Of a DNA stretch of 64,000 nucleotides, positions 39,311 to 59,124 are shown in pieces. The position numbers were made by a program, and so were the translations under genes. The notes beneath the pieces are model-generated. The model worked only from the letters and a program-made list of their open reading frames with translations. It was not told the origin of the DNA and ran no database searches. How positions within the stretch are numbered: position 1 is the first letter of the stretch; every line of letters starts with the position of its first letter. The DNA is from Limanda limanda (lineage: Eukaryota; Chordata; Actinopteri; Pleuronectiformes; Pleuronectidae): assembly GCF_963576545.1 (NCBI RefSeq), contig NC_083646.1, positions 26,428,527 to 26,492,526 of the forward strand. Reading direction: 5' to 3'.

Positions 39311-40447
39311 AATGGATTACTGCATGCAACATTTTAATTTTGTATTCAGTCTAATTTTAACTAAAGTGTGAAACTCAGTGTTATATCTTGTTCTCTAAAT
39401 CAGCAAGGCTAAACTGCCAATAATGTTGTGGAGTGGAAGTATTTTGTTACTTTCAACTACTCGTGCATATTTTAAACACACTGAACTTAATTAGCATATA
39501 ATTATCTGATGTTTTCTCAGATGCACTTCTAAAGTTTGTGTGAGCTTGACACCAAAAAGAGTTGGCATCTGACCTCTGGCCTGTAGAGTCAAATACATGA
39601 ATTCTCCTTTCTCTTGATTGTGATGTTTTATGTCATTTTATTAACACCAATCTCAAATACACAGAATGCATTATAAAGTACTTTATGAGGTTTAAGAGTT
39701 GCTTCGAGCATGTCCATCTTCAGCTGCTAACAGGTCAATCCCATCACCTCTCCCTCTCCACTGTTTGTCTGCCCTTAAATGGAACACTGAGCTGCTGGGG
39801 GAGGAGACAGCCAGAAGCCCTGGAGCATTTTTGAGATCATCTCTATCACCACCACCCATGAGCCAGGCAGCTTGGAAGTGGGCTGCTGCTTCTGCTGCTT
39901 TTTAGCTTTCTGTGTATTTCTGATCCTGACTGATAGTTTTAGTTTTGATTTCTGTAAGTTACAGTCTTTCAAAGTTTGTTTTAAAACCCCTTCACAGCGA
40001 CAAAGAGACAATAAGAGTCAACCGCTGTACTTTATCTGATAGACGTGTCAAATGTGACTCACTGAAACTGAGGAGGTGTGGTCGATGGTGAGCAGAGCAG
40101 CCGTCTAACTTCAAACCCAGTGCCCCCCATCTTCAAACTTCCTCTCAAACCTAAAAAAGGAAAGAGGTATGAGGAGAAGACTGGGCGTGTTCTCAGAGGA
40201 AATCTAGTGTCATGTAACATTTTAGGGCAATCTACTGGGAAGTCTTCTCAGGATGTGGTCTTCACAGACTGATGAGAGATCTGATGTCCAAATGCTCTGG
40301 CTCAAACTACCAGAGTCTCCACACAGAGAGAAAACACAAGCTTCAACTCGACTGCTCTTCCTCCTCATATACACACAGACTGCTGTGAGTGGGACATGAG
40401 CAGCGTTGAGATCTGGTGTCATGCTGGACTGTGTGTGTGTGTGTGTA

Positions 40448-40773
40448 CTTAAAGGCTCAGTGTGTAGAATTTAGTAATATCCAGTGGTGAAGTTGCCTGT
40501 TGCAGCTGAATACCCTTCACCTCCCCCTTCCCTTCCAAACATGAAGGAGAACCTGTGATAGCTTTAAGTTGTCATAAAAAATCTAACAGTGTTTAATTTG
40601 TTCAGGACTACTCTAAAAAAAACACGGTGGCCTCCATAGAGAGCACCTGCTCCCGAAAGCGACCATTCTAGGGCAAATAAAACAACAATTTAACAAATTA
40701 GATGAAACACACTAGTGGAATAATCACTAGGATTATTTAATTTCACCTAAATCTTACACACTGAGACTTTAAG
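40448..40773. mobile_element. MITE-like element with 27-bp terminal inverted repeats
   Basis: The left end CTTAAAGGCTCAGTGTGTAG (continuing AATTTAG) matches the reverse complement of the right end, CTTAAAGTCTCAGTGTGTAA (continuing GATTTAG), with 3 mismatches in 27. Length is about 326 bp with no coding frame. It contains 'ccttccaaacatgaaggaga' and 'cggtggcctccatagagagc', words I know from an abundant teleost MITE. A short related piece may lie at 35592-35620. Confidence 0.78.
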
Positions 40774-41599
40774 GCATAAACCATCTGGACTGAGGACATT
40801 TTGGCTGGTTCTCTTTTTGTTTTAACAAAGGGCTGTTTGAAGGTTAAGACTTCCTTTTAAGGGAAGAAGGGGACTAGGTTGGAGTTAGAATGCATCACTC
40901 TGAATGAGCAGGCATGGACACACAGGGACGGTGAGTGTTACAAGTCACTTAAAAACTCCATTATTAAAATAAAATGGTTGAATAAATAAGTCAATAGAAT
41001 AATTATAAGGGAAGGTTTAAAAGACCACAGGCAGCAGGAGTTTTCCCTAGCTGTAAAATAAAGAAGTCTGTCTGAGGCATGTTGACATGACTATCCATGA
41101 TAAACAATACTAAATAACAGCAATAATAGATCAAAGATAATACAGATTCATTATAAGAGAGATGTGCTTTGGATCAGTGTTACATAAATCGATTAAGACC
41201 ATCTGGTAGAACTATAAATAGACATATAGCATACAGACATTAAGCTGTGATGGTTAAAGGGGGGGCAAGAGGGTGTGCGTGTGCGCGTGCGTGCTCAATA
41301 GTCACCAGTGCAATGAAACTCGCAGTGCCAATGATGCCTTTACGTGCTGCTCGTAATCTCCTGTGCTCGGCATGAAGAAGCGAAAAGCCGGGCAAATTGA
41401 CTGATTAATGAGTTTGCTTAGTATAGTGGATATACTATCCTAAAGATTCCTTAAAAAATGTGTGTCTCCCATTATTAAAAGCAGTTGGTTGAAGATCGAT
41501 TCATGTTGCAACCAGGCAATGTCTATTATATGTGAAACGATAAATGCAACAACATTTTGGTAAGGGTAAATGCAGAATAAGAGTGATATACAAATTCCC

Positions 41600-42209
41600 G
41601 GCAGCCCCTGAAGGCAGCAGCAGAGTCTCCGCTCCAGTGCAGCCATTTTGATTCGGATCCGCAGCATCGGAGGGAACCTGTGACGAAAAGGTGCGGATTG
41701 TTTTACTTTAAGCAAAGCTCTCATTCAGTTTCATTCACCGAACACATCTGCACGGACTCTAGTCCAAACACAGAGGCACATCTGGTCAGCGGCTATAATG
41801 CTCCTGCTGTCTGTTAGCGTCCATTTTTTTTTATCTCGGCTAACGTTAGCTCGTGTTAGCTTGGCTGAGCTTCTGCTGCTCGGAGAAGCAGAGGCAGTTT
41901 ATAGTTAAGGATTTTAACGACTTCGAATGTAATTTTGCCATATCAATAAATGCAACAACACATTAAAGCACACAGCCTTTGATTCCTTTGATGGATAGTC
42001 CCTAACTTAATGCCAACACAGAGCTAGCCGAGCAGTTTGATGTAACGCAAGCACTGAAGTCGAAGCTAACGCTCACTCATAAATAAGTGTGTCCATTAGA
42101 CCAGATCCAAGTGTAAAGTTACAGCACATAAACTGTTGTTGCCAAGTCAGTCAGAGTGATGCTAATTTCAAAGTGTTGAGCTTGAGTGTGGCTGGCCTCG
42201 GTGTTTCAG
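41600..42209 (+). promoter_or_regulatory. pnisr: PNISR promoter, non-coding exon 1 and 5' UTR intron
   Basis: A likely non-coding exon ends at 41690 (GACGAAAAG|GTGCGG). The next acceptor, TTTCAG at 42209, opens the exon with the ATG at 42230. The GCTAACGTTAGC palindrome at 41839-41850 and other GCTAAC/GCTAGC words lie just downstream of the presumed exon. The transcription start is not determined. Confidence 0.5.
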
Positions 42210-42229
42210 GTTTGGATCCAGGGAGAGAG

Positions 42230-45200
42230 ATGTGGGACCAGGGAGGACAGCCCTGGCCGCAGTGGCCCCTGAGCCAGCAGCAGTGGATGCAGTCCTTCCA
42301 GCACCAGCAAGATCCAAGTCAGTGATGCAAATACACAGTGAAAGCATGTGTTATTAACAAGACATCTGCTGGTGTTCTTTGCTCATCTCAAGCACCCTCC
42401 ATAATAAGAGCCCTGTGTTTGGCAGTACGTTTGACATCCTTGTGTTTATCTTGTGACTTGGTGCAGGTCAAGTGGACTGGGCAGCTCTGGCCCAGGCTTG
42501 GATAGCCCAGAAGGAGTCTACGGTACCAGATCAGCCCAACGCTCAGCCCAATGGGCAGGATATCCCAGGCCTGGAACCTGTCGGACAAAGTAACCATGGT
42601 GCCTTCCAGGGTGACCCACCTTTTGGCAGAATGTGGCAGCCAGGTATGTATTCAATCCTTTTGAGCTGTAAGGCATGTCTTTTCTGGTTATTGATTTTCA
42701 AAGCAAATATTTTGTGCATTGAGATTACACACAGTCAGATGACACAAAGACACTAATTTCATACGATCTGCAAGTGACACGCTGCATCAGAAGTAAACTT
42801 CTCGTCTTTCCTTTCTCTAACTTGAGTTGAAATACGTTTTGATTTCGAGAGAAAGATTTTCATGGCCATGAAGAATTAAACTCTGATTTGAGCTAGAAGG
42901 GCATCAAACTGACTACTGGTCAGCCACAGGTAGAGCAGGAATCAGTAGTCAACCAAACTCAGCTTCTAGAGAGAAATTAAGTCCCTGAGCTGTCTGGGGC
43001 TCTGATTGGTTTCCTGTGAACACACACGACCGCCGCAGTGAATTCTCCAGCGTTTCCACGACAGGTACCAAGCAGCGACTGCAGTCACCAGTAGACATCT
43101 TCTTTCCTGGAGCAGAATGGACATATATTTCAGGGTGGTGTTTACTTGCATTGCTCACTATCCTGTAGCCAAACTTACAATAGTAAAGCAATAGGATGGC
43201 ATGCTTTGCATTTTGTGTAAATGCAGCATTCCGGTGTTGTCATAACACGTTTCATCCAGAGCAGAAACATTGCTTCCTTTTAAAGTCAAAGTGGTTCTGG
43301 AGATGTCTAACACCAATAATGTTTGTGATTTTAAGAATTGGTATCGGATGAAGAAGATTAATCGGAAGTAAGATACAGGACATGAAACCTTAAAGGTGTA
43401 AGCTCACCAATAGACATGAAACATATCAAACACTCTCTCTTGGGCATCTACAACGTAACTAATCAGAATTTCCCTGTGTGGATACACAAAGATATTCATA
43501 TTGCATTGGTTTGTATCTACTTTGTTATCTTCCTACACTTTTAATAGAATGGGGAATGCATGGACAGCCCCCTCCTCCTCCTCCTCCTCCACCCCCTGAC
43601 CAGGCCTGGATCCCTCCAGGGTCAGGACCAATGGATGTGGTGAACCCCAGTGAGGACAGCAACAGCCAGGACAGCGTGGAGTTCAACTCTGAAGCCCACC
43701 ACGGGGTTTACCCCCAGAACAGCCATGGGTATGGGGCACAGCCCGACAGCTACGCCATGGCCCCCATGGCCATGAACCAGTTTGATTATCAGGTATGCAG
43801 ATGCTACAGTAGAAATTGTTGAAGCGTTTGGGTTTTAGTGTGACAACCAAGTAACACAAGAAGGAGCAATCCATAGACACTGTGCCGGGTCCCAGCATCT
43901 AGGTGTATCAGTCATTGCTTTCTTGATGCGGTGCAGAGGGAAGTGTTGGCTTGTTGAGGATCCAGCATGGTTTGGTATTATTTTATTAGCTATCTATTTA
44001 AATTTTTCAAGCAAACAAATTTTCTAGCACAGCTGGGAGCGATGGATGAATGTCAGCTAAAATAACCTGGGGAAAGACAACAGCCCCACCCTCATTGAAT
44101 GCCACCTGGTGGTATTTACAGGACCTTCTGTGCTTTAAAATTCTCTTAATTTTGACTTTTGTGCTGTCTCTCCAAAGCATGGAGCCGCCTCATCCTTCAC
44201 CCCCACACCTACGGGCTTCCACTCTCCATACTGGCAGGGTCCTCCCCAGAACAGACGAGATGCCAGACCCCCCGGGTTCAGAGAACGGCCCAGATCCCCT
44301 ATCCAGCTCCCTGTCAAGCAGGAGGCCGCGGCACCGTTGGGTGAGTGTGTTTTCACTCAACCTAAGCCGGTTTCAGACCTGCGGAGGAACTCTGGAGATT
44401 TGGGTGTGGACATTCTCCGCAGTTTGCCTTTCACACAATCAACGGAACGGGAGATTCTCTGCTCAGACATGTTCAGATCAGCAACAAATCCTCCACAGAT
44501 TTCAGGTGAGGGGTGGCGCAGCAGTCACAGGCAGCAAGTAACATATTCATTTGGTTGCAGAGATCACATATTTCTGATTACAGCACATCAACACCGTTAT
44601 CCCCCATTATTCAGGCGAGAGGTGGAGCAGCCGGGTGCAGCTGACAGACACAGGTAGTGATTACTAATTCCGCTGCCTCGATCATGTGATTGTCTTTACA
44701 ACACACAGTCAGCTCTTATGACCACAAACTCTCTTGACATCTTCGTCGGTGTCTTCTACGTGTGTGAATGGAAAAGTTTAAAAACTAGTTGACAAATCTT
44801 GAAAACATCTCAGTATGTGGACACAATCCTTTTGACCATGGATTTCTCCTTTTAGATGCTGTGAAAAGACGAACACTACCTGTGTGGATCCGTGAGGGCC
44901 TTGAAAAGATGGACAGAGAGAAGCAGAAGAAGCTGGAGCGTGAACGAATGGAGAAGGAGCGTGCAGAGATGGCGAAGGATGATGGCAACCAGCACGAAGC
45001 AGACAAGGATGGTGACGGGCCACGCGTGCCTCGCAAGAGTAAATTTGTAAGCAACACATTTCAGGCCTTTACTGCAGAAGCGCTATCTTTGAAAATCAGT
45101 TTACATTGTTGTTTTAGTGGTGATATGTATAATCCAACTGCAACAATGATCGTGTTTAAATATGATTTGTTGATTGAGTCTTAGTTTTTTTTTATTCTTT

Positions 45201-48200
45201 CTACTTCAGGACAGTGATGATGAGGGGAATGACGACAATAACGAAGAAGCCAAGCCCGTCATAAAGAGGGAGTTTTCTGTCCGGAGCCCATCACCTCCTG
45301 CAGAGGACAGTGAACCTGAAATGACTGAGGAGGAAAAAGAATTTCAGCTCGTCAGTTTGACCAATGCATCTACATTGTTGTAGTTGATCTAACCCCCTTT
45401 TGTAAAGGTTTCAATGAAAATATTGTATTTCCTCTGCTTTTCCCCCCCTGTTTTTAGATGATCATCACAAAAACACTTCTGACAGAGATCCTCCTTGAGG
45501 TCACTAACGAAGAGATCGTACACATCGCCAAAGATACTCACCGGAAAGCTACTCGAGGTCTGCTTTTGTTTTTTCCAGTTTATGCATCATCCATACTTGT
45601 CACCAAGACATTGTTGAAATCTGAAGAGAATCCATTTTATTTATATAAGCATTTTAAATCAGATTCAGTGGTGCCCTGTTAGGGGTGATTGAGCAACAAA
45701 CATGGTAACAAAAAATAAAAATTAAAACATGGGTGTATGTCTGAAATGTATTCTCAACTAATGCATCAGAAGGAGAGTGAGCAGAGCCATGTTTCCTACA
45801 AACGCTTACTTGAAAACATCTTCATGGCATTGAAGGTGCAACTGAAAGACTGTATGACTGACTAAAGTCTCAGCATGGACTCAGACCAGCAACCAGTGAT
45901 AGACACAAGTGACTTTCTCCATTCAAGTGACTGTGCATTAGTACAGATTGGTTCTTTTCCTCCAGTCCAACTGTTTGACTTGGATTGTGACAGAAGTCTG
46001 TTTGTTAACCCTTTCTCTTCTCTCCATTTTTTTTTTCCTTTTGTTTTCCTTTTTGTTTTGTTTCTTCTCTTACCAACGGCAGCTCATGTGAAAAGTGCTT
46101 TATCTGTGACCGCCCTCTCTAGCGACTCTCGAGCCTTTGAGGATATGGCAGTATATGTTTTTAACATGTTGTTCCTGTTGTTGATGTGAATCAAAGCTCC
46201 TGCAAAACAGCTGGCACAGTCAAGTGCACTGGCTTCTCTGACTGGTCTCAGTGAGTATCCCTTTTTTGTCACCGGGGGGGAGGGAAGACAAATAATTAAA
46301 AAAATTTAAGTGATGCCGCCATGTTAGTTGGAACTGGGAAAAAAACGTTCATTAAGACTGAAGTGGCATCCTGGGTTTAGTTTTCACTTTGATGGTTAAA
46401 GCATGCGCTTTAAGTATTGATATTAATATTATAATATTATTTAAAGATATCTATGTATTAGTTTGGTTTCAAGAGGATTATTGATATGAAATACAGCTTT
46501 AGACAGGAGTAAGTGCCTTTTTTGGGAGTGAGGGGACCTTGGGTTCTGAATAAGGTGTTTCAGAAGTTGAAACCTTATTGTGAGAATGGATCTGGGTCCT
46601 TTCCAACACTCAACAACCTGCGGGCTCTGTTGTGGCAGGCGGGCTTGGTGACTATGGTTCAGATGAGAGTGAGGATGACGATGAGCGCAGCGTGCGAGGG
46701 TCCGAGTCCTCCGACACAGATGAGGAAGAGTTGCACCACCGCATCCGCGAGAAGCAGGACGCCTTCCGCCGCAAAGAACGGGATATGCAGCAGCTGCTAG
46801 AAAGACAAGCACAAGAGGCTCTGCTTGCACGCGGTAAGATGTTTGAGTCTTTGTGTGTAAAATTATAAAACAGTAACTAGTCGGACTTTAATGTCTCAAA
46901 ATGTCATACAATGCTGTGTTACAAATCCTAACAGATCCTATTGCCTGGTTTGTCTTTGTTTGTGTCTACAGAGGAGGTGGTGAAGGAGAGATTGAGCAGA
47001 GAAAAAGGGGAACATGATGAGGGTCAGGCAGAGATTCCACACAAGCAGGAAGTAAAAGAGAGGGAGGCGGAGCCCATGGTAGAAAGGCGTAGGTCCCGTA
47101 GTGAAAAGGAGGGTAGTGAAAGCAAGCACTCCGTTAGGGGGAAGGAGCGATCGGGTCGAGGTGGCAGCGGTTCCCCTGCAAATGGTCACAGCAGCAGCTC
47201 ATTGTCCACTTCCAGCCACAGCAGCAGTCGTTCTTCATCCTCCTCCTCTTCTTCCTCAGCATCTTCCCGCAGCTCCTCTCGATCGTCCTCCCCACAAAGG
47301 AAGAGGAGACGTAGTCGCTCTTCGTCTCACAAGGCTCGCAAACGCAGCCACAGTTCACATAGGCGTCGCAGCGATCGTAGTGAGAAGGTCAGGGACAGGA
47401 GGAGGAGCAGTGCTGACAGGTCAGGACGCCACAAGACAGACCGCAGTGATTCCAGGGAGCGCAGGAGTCGCAGGAGCAGGTCCAGGTCCAGAGAGCGAGA
47501 CAGGGGCAAAGCCAGGGCAAGAGACAGCCGCAGTCGCAGCAGGGAGAGAGAGAAGGAGAAAGAGCGGGATAAGGAGAGGAAGAGAAGCAGAGAGGGCAGG
47601 GATAGTAGTCATAGTAAACACAAGCAGAAGGCCTCCAGCAAAGACAGAGAGAGGCGGAGAGACAGGAGTCGCAGCCATGAGAAAGATAAGAAAAAGAAGG
47701 ATAAAGACAAGGATAGGGAGAAAGATTCTGATAAAAAGAAAGAGAAACCAAAGGGCAATGAGAAAGAAAGGGAAAAGGGAAGCTCTGGAGTTACCGAGGA
47801 AAATGGCAAATCGAAGAAACGCAGAGAGAGCGACTCATTCACGGACTCTCAGAGTGATAAGCACTCGCGGCAGGAGAGCAAAGGCAGCAAGAAGGGCTCC
47901 GCCAAAGCTAGCAAGAAACGCTCCGACTCTGACTCGAGTAGATCCCCTTCCCCTGAGGTTAGCAAGGAAAAGAAATCTAAGAAATCCAAACGTAGTCGCT
48001 CACGGTCGACGGAAAAATCTCACAAGTCTGGTAAGAAGGCAAGCCGCAAACACAAGTCTAAGTCGCGATCAAGGTAGTATTCGTTTTTATTCTCTCTCTT
48101 TCTTATTGTATGTTCTCATTGTATGTCTCATTGTGATTCCTCTGGATTCCTTGTAGTCTATGTATTTTTCAATAACTGAAGGAAAATCCTGAAAAATTGT

Positions 48201-48640
48201 TGCCCTAATGTTTTCAAAAACTGCTTCAGTCACATACATCTGTTGCAATAAAGAGTTTTAGTATATAATACTTTCTATCAAATGCAAATTGACCATGAAT
48301 GAATTTCAGTTTCATCAATTCTTGATGTTACCCTCTGTTGCCTTAGTAGAGTCTAGATCTCTTTTTTTGTTAAAATGTATAATCTGTCTCCTGCCCAGAG
48401 AAGTGCGGGGAAACTTAGATAAGGTCTTAGTAATGTCCGAAGAAATACAGATCACTTGGCTGCACAGGGTAGATGTCGTTGTCTAGAGTATACAGGACTC
48501 ATGTTTTCATGTACAGTATGTCTGGTGCATGTCTGTGTATTTTGGTATGTGTGGGTGAGTGTTCTCGGTGCAGCATATTAATGTTTTGTCTGCGCCTCTC
48601 TTACAGGTCAGCGTCCCTCTCCCGTCATAGCAGACGCTGA
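42230..48640 (+). CDS. pnisr: PNISR, SR-related nuclear protein; 11 coding exons, 829 aa
   Basis: Exons: 42230-42317, 42467-42643, 43548-43792, 44178-44340, 44856-45046, 45210-45350, 45458-45557, 46197-46250, 46639-46833, 46972-48073, 48607-48640. All joins keep phase and give 2490 nt ending in TGA; human PNISR is about 805 aa. The N-terminus MWDQGGQPWPQWPLSQQQWM matches the family closely, followed by WAALAQAWIAQ, ten prolines (residues 96-105), RRTLPVWIREGLEKM, then a Glu/Lys-rich coiled-coil-like part. The last third, mostly exon 10, is rich in Arg-Ser, Ser and Lys, ending SRSRSASLSRHSRR. Known: binds the splicing-related protein PNN and localises to nuclear speckles. RS tracts are typical SR-kinase substrates. 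Catalytic activity is neither seen nor expected. Confidence 0.95.
46972..48073 (+). other. pnisr: PNISR coding exon 10, RS/basic low-complexity exon (1102 nt)
   Basis: Encodes Glu/Lys-rich sequence, a long Ser run (about 47190-47290), then alternating Arg-Ser, Arg-Asp, Lys-Glu and Lys-Asp tracts to ...KHKSKSRSR. The strong purine bias produces long spurious open frames in other frames and on the minus strand. The donor is AG|GTAGTA. If unspliced, translation stops at once with TAG (48075-48077). Confidence 0.92.
48247..48252 (+). terminator. pnisr: Candidate intronic poly(A) signal in PNISR intron 10
   Basis: AATAAA lies 174 nt into the last intron. With intron retention the message would end ...KSRSR-stop and could be cleaved here, losing only the last 11 residues. 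Confidence 0.4.
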
Positions 48641-48974
48641 GGAGCACAGCTAACCTCCTGACCTGTGCACGTTACCATTTTAAATTCCATGAGTTGAACA
48701 GGCTTGTCTCATTATAGAGGCAGTTGTGTAGGTGACCGCCCCTCCCTCCCTCTCTCTCTCTTTCACTCATACATTTCTTTTTTTTTTTCATCTCTGTAAA
48801 TATGTGGTTATTTTAAAGTGTGACTGAAGAACAAGACATTTTGAATGGTTGGAGTTTACACTTGTAATTTTATGCAGAACTTAACAAGACTCGGTAGACA
48901 CTAAAGATTCAAGTTGTTTCATTTTAAACAGTAACAGGGTTCATCTTTTTCCTCCAATATTATTGTAAAATGTC

Positions 48975-48980
48975 AATAAA
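48975..48980 (+). terminator. pnisr: PNISR poly(A) signal (AATAAA)
   Basis: Lies 335 nt after the stop codon, followed by the T/G-rich sequence 'actgtttgttccttgttttt', as expected for a downstream element. Confidence 0.75.
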
Positions 48981-49019
48981 ACTGTTTGTTCCTTGTTTTT
49001 GCTTCTGTGTCTTTGATCA

Positions 49020-49615
49020 TACTTTCAGGGAACTAATAATAAATAATAAATTTATAAATCACAGGACAGAGCTGCTGTTTCTGTGTCTAGATCAATCATA
49101 GTTTTACCCTTGGACTACATGAAGAAGAAGCAATCACAAGCACTGAATGGTCATAAGCATGAGTACGTATCAGTGCTGCAGAATAGTGTCTGACCTTTAC
49201 TCTCACAAAGCGTAGATGGTGTCTGTAAACAGATCATCCTCACACAGACCATGAAGAATTCAGGAACTCACTCAAAATATGAACATATTGAAGTTTTGTA
49301 TGTTTTTTGTTTTTACAAAAATCCACCATGTCCGATGACATTTATTGTCTGTGTCACAACCCTAAATCAACCATTACACAATAAATAAAGATTCAGTAAA
49401 TAAACAGACCTATTTTTATCCTCGACGTAAAGTAGGTTTGTCATTTCCTTCCTGTCGCTATCACCAACTAATCCGTCCGACCGGAACTGAAGTTGGTGTC
49501 GTTTCTACCCGAGCAGTAAACGCTGGAACACCGGAGGTCGCACTGCCTGGTGCTGGCCATAGACTGTTTATATAAAGGTGAAGAGCAGACTGTGGCTGCA
49601 TCGCGGGACTGTGTC
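49020..49615 (+). promoter_or_regulatory. coq3: PNISR-COQ3 intergenic region and COQ3 promoter
   Basis: About 0.6 kb separates the PNISR poly(A) site from the COQ3 start. CpG density rises from about 49420. No TATA box stands out apart from 'tatataaagg' at 49570, which is close to the ATG. The first in-frame ATG is 49616; the open frame upstream has only GTG (49550). Confidence 0.5.
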
Positions 49616-58008
<8,393 letters not shown>

Positions 58009-58790
58009 GCCACAAGACTGAGGAACAAGTCCAAAAAAAAGAAACTAATAAATTCACACGTGTGGAGTCGTAACTTCACGGAGGCCAGAGGCTGAGATAC
58101 AGCATGTGAAGTTATTAAAGGAAATGGACAAACAGCCTTGAGATAGAATTAGAGAGGAGCTGCAGTTGCTGATTTGCACTGTGACTGCATCATGCTATCA
58201 GTTTTCATTCAGCCTTTACTTAACTATAAGCCAGAGTGACACCGATTGTTTTACTAGTATTTGATGAGGGTGCCTCCTCCAGCAGCAGAGCGGTGCAGCC
58301 ACACACAACCTGAGAATCTTTGAAGTTCACACACACTGTGCTGAATCAGATCTGTGCTTTATGTTGAATATGTTGTGATATCTATTAAAATGGTCTTTGA
58401 TGAGTGGAAGTACAACCGTGAAGAATCAGATTTGTCGAACAGCCACACGTCACTGAAAACCATTTTTAGAAGCTAAAGCCGATGTAAGTGGCGTCCCCAC
58501 ACGCGAGGGACAGGCACCTCCTCTGAGATTATAATGGATCCCATGCGGAAGGAAGTATTACATAACACAAATCCCATGGCAGAGAGGAAGTGGTGCTGGC
58601 ATGATGTGCTACAATCTGATGAATACAGATCTTGGTAGGTTTGCTCTAGAGATTATGACTGAGTCTGATATTGATGATGAAGATGATGAAGTGTATTTGT
58701 TATGTGTGATAAAGGGACATACAGAGGATCTGCACTTCACTATTATTCCCACGTAACTTCTTCTGTCTACTACAATAAACACTGCTGATG
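58009..58790 (+). other. coq3: COQ3 3' UTR and downstream region
   Basis: Possible poly(A) signals are AATAAA at 58047-58052 (39 nt after the stop), ATTAAA at 58384-58389 and AATAAA at 58774-58779. No coding frame was recognised. Confidence 0.5.
58384..58389 (+). terminator. coq3: Candidate COQ3 poly(A) signal (ATTAAA)
   Basis: Motif only. The alternatives at 58047 and 58774 are equally possible, so 3' UTR length is uncertain. Confidence 0.3.
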
Positions 58791-58849
58791 TAATTAGCGC
58801 GCTCCCAGAGGCCTCGGGGGGCGCGCGCACGTCTTACTTCTAGTAGCCA

Positions 58850-59124
58850 TGGATGCAGCGGCGACTTGGACGCACAACCGCGTCGTGCACATCGTGGTTC
58901 GTCGGGTCTGGATTAAGCCGAGCTCCTGTGGCTGGAGCCGGACAGGCTGCCCCCGGTGAGAGGCGGAGGTGTGAGCTCCCAATGTTGGATCTTTACCAAA
59001 TCTCCTTTGGCTCTGAGGCGTCTGCTCGGCCTCCTCCCGGCATGCTTCACTCTCACCCTGTCGGGACACCTGCTGCTTCACCTCGGCACCATGAGCGTCC
59101 TCGCCTACTTCAGAGGCTGCAGAG
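58850..59124 (+). other. Orphan CpG-rich exon-like block, gene unknown
   Basis: A GC- and CpG-rich island starts at about 58796, between COQ3 and FAXC. A plus-strand frame open from about 58956 reads SQCWIFTKSPLALRRLLGLL, then PACFTLTLSGHLLLHLGTMS and VLAYFRGCR, and meets a consensus donor (AGA|GTAAGT, 59125). The hydrophobic stretch would suit a signal anchor. The other strand is also open over the whole block, as CpG islands often are. I do not recognise the protein. It could be a first exon of an unlisted gene, an lncRNA promoter, or an alternative upstream FAXC promoter. Confidence 0.35.

Larger units (their letters stand above)
34974..41600 (+). other. USP45 3' UTR and USP45-PNISR intergenic region
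   Basis: No coding exon was found in these 6.6 kb. It holds a (TG)n tract (about 35503-35529), an AATAAA at 35787, a family A repeat (about 35890-36115), GC-richer DNA of unknown nature at 36.1-36.7 kb, repeat fragments at about 38695-38880 and 39183-39310, and a terminal-inverted-repeat element at 40448-40773. The last part leads into the PNISR promoter. Confidence 0.7.

Noticed and set aside
46941..48156. Long alternative-frame and minus-strand ORFs over PNISR exon 10
   Set aside because: Shadows of the purine-rich RS-encoding exon; the true frame is fixed by joins to exons 9 and 11.
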